From contig NW_027445261.1 of the NCBI RefSeq assembly GCF_048569485.1, positions 434,001 through 498,000 of the forward strand: a stretch of DNA of 64,000 nucleotides. The letters are read 5' to 3'. A program made the position numbers and the translations under genes. Of the stretch, positions 59,314 to 64,000 are shown in pieces (the stretch's first letter is position 1; the number at the start of each line of letters is the position of its first letter). Origin of the DNA: Anomaloglossus baeobatrachus. Taxonomy: Eukaryota > Chordata > Amphibia > Anura > Aromobatidae. The notes under the pieces are model-generated. The model did no database searches and had not been told where the DNA came from. It saw only the letters and a list, made by a program, of their open reading frames with translations.

Positions 59314-60130
59314 CCTTCCATATTAATGAATAAAACTATGATGTAAATAGCATATAGATACCCCACAAATGCAGATAAAAGTAGGTTATGGGAAAAGGGG
59401 GAAGAGAGAAACAGGAAAATAGTGGAATAAAGTATAACTTCCAGGTGGGAGAGGAAATGGCAGCACAGCCAGTGGAGGTGAAGCAAGGGGAGCCTGCAAC
59501 TAAAGAGTTGAGAGCGTTATCACATGGTGACTGAGCCTGATTGTAACGGGAGCATAGAGGTGCCGATCCTGTCTTACCTGCGTTGGTGTAGAAGTGGGTG
59601 TCCTGTGGTGGAGTCAGCTATGTGCAGTGGTGGCCGTGGGTTCTTTTATGTGCGACCGTAGTAATAGCTGTGCCCACTTCCTGTATGGGAGTGGAATGCA
59701 GTGAGGCTAATGGAACGCACGCCTGCGCATTTGTGTTTAACGTCGCGCATGTGCAGAACGGAGAAAAGGCTGCGCTCACTTCCTAATGAAAGGGAGTGAG
59801 ACGCAGCTGGGAAGGGAAGGGAAAAGATTAGGGTTTGGGGATGATGAAAGGGCTTTCTACGGGCAAGGATGGCAAAGGGTGGCAGTGACGGAAAGTCAGG
59901 CAGATGGTCCTGTCCTGTCCTGTCCGTCCGTCTTTTTGTATCATGAATTGGAAAGACTGCAAGGGGGAGGGGAGGTGCTTGTGCCCAAAAGGAGGAGTTA
60001 TTCAGATTCATTGCAGTGGGCGGCGGCTGCAAAAAGTACCATTCTCCTTGTTTTTGCTCTGCAAAACAGCCTTTTCAAGGGTTTGGCTTGGGTGACAAAA
60101 TGTCTTCTGTAGGCGTGGGTTTGTCTCCCT
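59314..60130 (-). other. U2 upstream region, right arm
   Basis: Mirror of 43333-44149. For the plus-strand U2 gene, the GC box GGGCGG near 60018 lies about 175 bases upstream of its start, a normal distance for a distal element. Confidence 0.4.
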
Positions 60131-60150
60131 CTCCCTAAGATGTGTCCGGT
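60131..60150 (+). promoter_or_regulatory. Candidate snRNA PSE, right arm
   Basis: Mirror of 43313-43332, about 42-61 bases before the U2 start at 60192. Confidence 0.5.
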
Positions 60151-60191
60151 ATAGGCCAGGGTGCCACTCAAGGCCGTAACCAATTCGGGTT

Positions 60192-60566
60192 ATAGCTTCT
60201 CGGCCTTTTGGCTAAGATCAAGTGTAGTTTCGGAGGACGCTACCTTGGTCGGTACTGGAAGGTGCCTGGGATTGCACGTCTGCCGGCCTTGAGGGAGTGT
60301 GTGCGCCTTCTGGTGACACATAGCCCTCTTGTGCCTGGACGGTTCCCAGGCAACGGGAGGCGATCACCTTTGTTATTTTGAAGTCCTACTGATAAACAGA
60401 AAAAAAAAAAATTAAATCTGTTCTTATCAGTTTAATATCTGATACGTCCCCTCTCTAGGGACCATATATTAAATGGATTTTTAGAACAAGGAGATGGAAA
60501 AAATCTTGCTCTGTCCATTCCACGCATTGACCTGGTATTGCAGTACCTCCAGGACCGGTGCACCCC
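60192..60566 (+). pseudogene. U2 snRNA gene with 187-bp insertion, right arm
   Basis: Plus-strand mirror of 42897-43271. U2 nucleotides 1-37 are at 60192-60228, the insertion at 60229-60415, and nucleotides 38-188 at 60416-60566. The remaining U2 length is exactly that of a normal vertebrate U2. The insertion has a body with no similarity I recognise and ends in about a dozen A residues followed by TTAA. The arms differ by one base in the 3' part: the right copy has GTCCATTCC where the left keeps the usual GTCCACTCC. Confidence 0.85.
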
Positions 60567-60577
60567 TTCTTAACCGA

Positions 60578-60592
60578 GTTTCCAAAAGCAGA
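60578..60592 (+). terminator. snRNA 3' box, right arm
   Basis: GTTTCCAAAAGCAGA lies 11 bases beyond the U2 end and matches the 3'-box consensus. Confidence 0.8.
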
Positions 60593-61642
60593 ACTCAATT
60601 CACCTGATTCAAATGAGCCTCATTAGTGAATTGAAAGAAAGCAAAAACTTTATATGCACCTCAATTTGGCCAATTCACTTTTCACACTTTCACCCTTTTT
60701 TTTTATCTTTCACACCTTTTACTTGCTTTATTGATGCAAAAGCTGTGCCAAATAGCAAACTCATCTCCACTCAACTTGACCAACTCTGCTATGTCCCGTG
60801 CAGTATCTTATTCTCAGTCTTATCTAGATCATTTGCAATTGAATAGAATAGATCCCTTTTGGACACATTGGATTCAGCTGCTGCAGTGACTGCAGGTGTT
60901 AGAAGATGCAGACTTGGCATCAGGTGCTGTCTATCAGATTCCACTCCAATTAAAGCTTCCATTGTTTTTCGGTGTTTTCTTTGAGCAATGATGATGTCTT
61001 TAGTGATCTGTTGGCTCCCTCTCCTGGAGGAAGAGTTTGCTTGCTCTTGGACTTTCAAAAAGAGAGGTCATGATAGACATTTAGCTTCTGAGCCCAATTG
61101 GGGACAGTCATGGGTGATGAATGTTTTGCAACCTGCTGCGAAGCCTGATACCGCAATATAAGGAACGTCAAATACTAAGAATGGGCGGCCTATGAAAGAA
61201 TTAGTACTTTCATTAAGCATACTTAAACGGCTAATTGGGAATAGACAAACTGTAAAAAGCCCTCTGAGAAAGCCCCTCTCTATCCTTTGTCAGTAAGCTT
61301 TTCTGTAGTCTGCCTGTTGATGTATTTTCCGTTTGAACAGTGCACAACATGAAGTGACGGAACACTGGCTTGTCACAATGTCCCCCGCTGACATCACAAT
61401 AGCGCTGCTGCCTAGAAAGCCAGCTGCGCAGCAGAAGTTGCTCTTTGGGTGGGATGGTGGGCTAATGTATCTATTCCTGCTTGGTGAGAGTTTGACATGA
61501 TCTAGAGCAACGAGTTCCAGCGGCTAGCGGTTGATTATTGGCTGTAATGGGGCTTTCTGGCTGGTGCTAGCCTTTCTTCTTAGCACACAGGAACCACAAT
61601 CCCTACACCATGCTTCGATGGATTCTCTCATCCCAGCCCAGT
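60593..61642. other. Right-arm DNA 3' of the U2 gene, no gene recognised
   Basis: Mirror of 41821-42870. Confidence 0.4.
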
Positions 61643-62276
61643 AAAACTACATATTTCACACAGTTATAGGCAGCCCATGGGCATTCACCTGGATTAAAAC
61701 CCATAACAGCTCATAGACCAAACAATCAATCTACCACTGGACCAAAGACAGGAAGCTAAATCCACTGCCTGCGGTAACTAACTTAATCCTATAGGCTACT
61801 CACACAACAAACCCAAGAGAAAGGAAAAAAACATGGCTTCGATTATCCATCCAATGAAAACGCATAACCATTGTGAGCCATTGGACAATGCAATTGCACA
61901 CATGGTGACATGGTGCACGGCCCAATGAATCAAGTCTGTACTTCATATTCACGGTTTAAGCCCTTGGGTTTTAATGTGTCCAGAGTACATATCCAGAAAG
62001 ATTCCCTTTTTTTGTGCTAAGCACAAGTCAACAATACATTGTAAGCAGATTCTATTACCAGTCCCACACCATTTTGTGACGCATAATCACACAGTGGCCC
62101 AATTAAGATTCCAAGTCATCGAACATGTCCCAGCCATACGCAGAGGAGGCAATAGAATTAGGAAGCTCAAAGAAAGGGAATCTTTCTGGATATATACTCT
62201 GGGCACGTTGGAACCCAAGGGCTTAAACCATGAATATGAAGAACCGACTTGATTCATTGGGCCGTGCACATTTTTT
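61643..62276 (+). mobile_element. Penelope-like terminal segment, right-arm copy of 41187-41820
   Basis: Mirror copy, with the endonuclease C-terminus on the plus strand (about 62043-62252, FWIYTLGTLEPKGLN). Confidence 0.65.
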
Positions 62277-62367
62277 CTAACGCCCGGTTCTTTTTCGTGT
62301 TCACACTATATATGGTTCCACTATGTATGGAGTTCCATTCTTCCTTGTTTTTTATTTGTCATGTTTG

Positions 62368-62710
62368 TCATGTCTGATCAACTGGTTACATTATGTCTGA
62401 TTACCTTGTCTAACAGTTTTTTCTCCCCTTTCTTTACCTTCCATGTTCCCATAGTCACGTGAAATATCCCTGTTGCACTTGATTACGGCTCACTATTCAC
62501 TATAGGATGTCTTATATCTAACATCACACTCTCACCCATCAGCACTCTATAGGTTTGTATAAGGTATGCGCTTACACATCCGGTCCTCCATAGGTATTTC
62601 CACTTATGTAACACTATCCCTATGATCACTCATAACTCATACCCTTGTAGTCAATTACAGCCTCCTCTCTCCCCCCCTCCCCTTCTCCCTTTCCATCTAT
62701 AATTTTGCCA
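62368..62710 (+). repeat. 343-bp end repeat, right-arm outer copy
   Basis: Mirror of 40753-41095. It borders the satellite directly. Confidence 0.85.
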
Positions 62711-62713
62711 TAT

Positions 62714-64000
62714 ATACTAGCAAACACTCAGTGTACCTAGTGGCATCCTATTCGTGGCTATTGGACCTTGCTATAGTCCCACTAGTGCCAAGACATTTGC
62801 AGAGCGCATCTGCCTGCGTTGCACACTCCAACTAATTATAAGTAAGCCATTATACTAGCAAACACTCAGTGTACCTAGTGGCATCCTATTCGTGGCTATT
62901 GGACCTTGCTATAGTCCCACTAGTGCAAAGACATTTGCAGAGCACGTCTGCCTGCATTGCACACTCCAACTTTTTTAAACTAAGCAATTTTACTAGCAAA
63001 CACTCAGTGTACCTAGTGGCATCCTATACGTGGCTATTGGACTTTGCTATAGTCCCACTAGTGCCAAGACATTTGCAGAGCGCATCTGCCTGCGTTGCAC
63101 ACTCCAACTAATTTTAACTTAGCCATTATACTAGCAAACACTCAGTGTACCTAGTGGCATCCTATACGTGGCTATTGGACTTTGCTATAGTCCCACTAGT
63201 GCCAAGACATTTGCAGAGCGCATCTGCCTGCGTTGCACACTCCAACTAATTATAAGTAAGCCATTATACTAGCAAACACTCAGTGTACCTAGTGGCATCC
63301 TATACGTGGCTATTGGACCTTGCTATAGTCCCACTAGTGCCAAGACATTTGCAGAGCGCATCTGCCTGCGTTGCACACTCCAACTAATTATAAGTAAGCC
63401 ATTATACTAGCAAACACTCAGTGTACCTAGTGGCATCCTATACGTGGCTATTGGACTTTGCTATAGTCCCACTAGTGCCAAGACATTTGCAGAGCGCATC
63501 TGCCTGCGTTGCACACTCCAACTAATTATAAGTAAGCCATTATACTAGCAAACACTCAGTGTACCTAGTGGCATCCTATACGTGGCTATTGGACCTTGCT
63601 ATAGTCCCACTAGTGCCAAGACATTTGCAGAGCGCATCTGCCTGCGTTGCACACTCCAACTAATTATAAGTAAGCCATTATACTAGCAAATACTCAGTGT
63701 ACCTAGTGGCATCCTATCTGTGGCTATTGGACTTTGCTATAGTCCCACTAGTGCCAAGACATTTGCAGAGCGCATCTGCCTGCGTTGCACACTCCAACTA
63801 ATTATAAGTAAGCCATTATACTAGCAAACACTCAGTGTACCTAGTGGCATCCTATACGTGGCTATTGGACTTTGCTATAGTCCCACTAGTGCCAAGACAT
63901 TTGCAGAGCGCATCTGCCTGCGTTGCACACTCCAACTAATTATAAGTAAGCCATTATACTAGCAAACACTCAGTGTACCTAGTGGCATCCTATACGTGGC
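62714..64000 (+). repeat. 138-bp satellite, block 8
   Basis: About nine units, running off the window. The first four belong to the palindrome arm and carry the ATTCGTGG variant. Beyond about 63248 the units are the ordinary types of blocks 1-6. Confidence 0.95.

Larger units (their letters stand above)
53347..63247 (-). repeat. Right arm of giant inverted repeat (about 9.9 kb)
   Basis: This is the mirror copy of 40216-50116. All features of the left arm recur here in reverse order and on the opposite strand. The arms are separated by a 3.2-kb single-copy spacer (50117-53346). Confidence 0.95.

Noticed and set aside
60229-60415. The insertion in U2 as a spliceosomal intron
   Set aside because: A GT near the start and an AG before the A run exist, but joining them would not give back the normal U2 sequence. 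The A-run end fits retroposition better.
40216-63247. Palindrome as a simple read-through artefact of hairpin library adapters
   Set aside because: Such artefacts give mirror copies with almost no spacer and no differences. Here there is a 3.2-kb unique spacer and several single-base differences. An assembly error is still possible and is listed as a check.

Overview
The window looks like repeat-rich DNA of a large vertebrate genome, most likely an anuran amphibian. The evidence is a CR1 LINE with esterase-bearing ORF1, chromodomain Ty3/gypsy elements, BED-finger hAT transposons with TAGTGATGAGCG-type ends, L2-like LINE tails, Penelope-like remnants and a U2 snRNA locus. No intact ordinary host protein gene is visible. 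The only host-like genes are two mirror copies of an interrupted U2 snRNA gene and two mirror copies of a pair of SET-domain exons.

Layout. (1) 1-1040: minus-strand Ty3/gypsy pol fragment. (2) 1046-11312: chromovirus-type Ty3/gypsy element with two LTRs and a 5-bp target duplication, split by a full-length CR1 LINE (2169-6704) whose two ORFs are open. (3) 11836-16831: a hAT transposon with 8-bp target duplication, a transposase cut off at its first catalytic Asp, and two internal tandem arrays (118 bp and about 195 bp). (4) 16840-18548: unclassified DNA, a degenerate hammerhead-like core, a MITE-like stretch and a DIRS-like fragment. (5) 18549-40747: a second hAT element. Its left end and TATA box are followed by about 17 kb of 138-bp satellite, including five identical copies of a 1,027-bp LINE fragment, then the transposase start. 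Just after that start the sequence folds back into an almost complete inverted transposase and more satellite. (6) 40748-62713: a huge inverted repeat with arms of about 9.9 kb (40216-50116 and 53347-63247) around a 3.2-kb spacer. Each arm carries Penelope-like ends, the interrupted U2 gene, gypsy pieces, SET exons and a GC-rich MITE. (7) 62714-64000: satellite again.

The most unusual themes are linked. Tandem repeats sit between terminal region and transposase start in both hAT elements, and in the second they appear to have grown into a satellite. That satellite then carried a LINE along in higher-order repeats, and two fold-back events built large palindromes beside it. The U2 gene keeps a plausible promoter element and a perfect 3' box, but has a 187-bp insertion inside the six bases that recognise the intron branch site. 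All identities were judged by eye; no alignment or database search was run.
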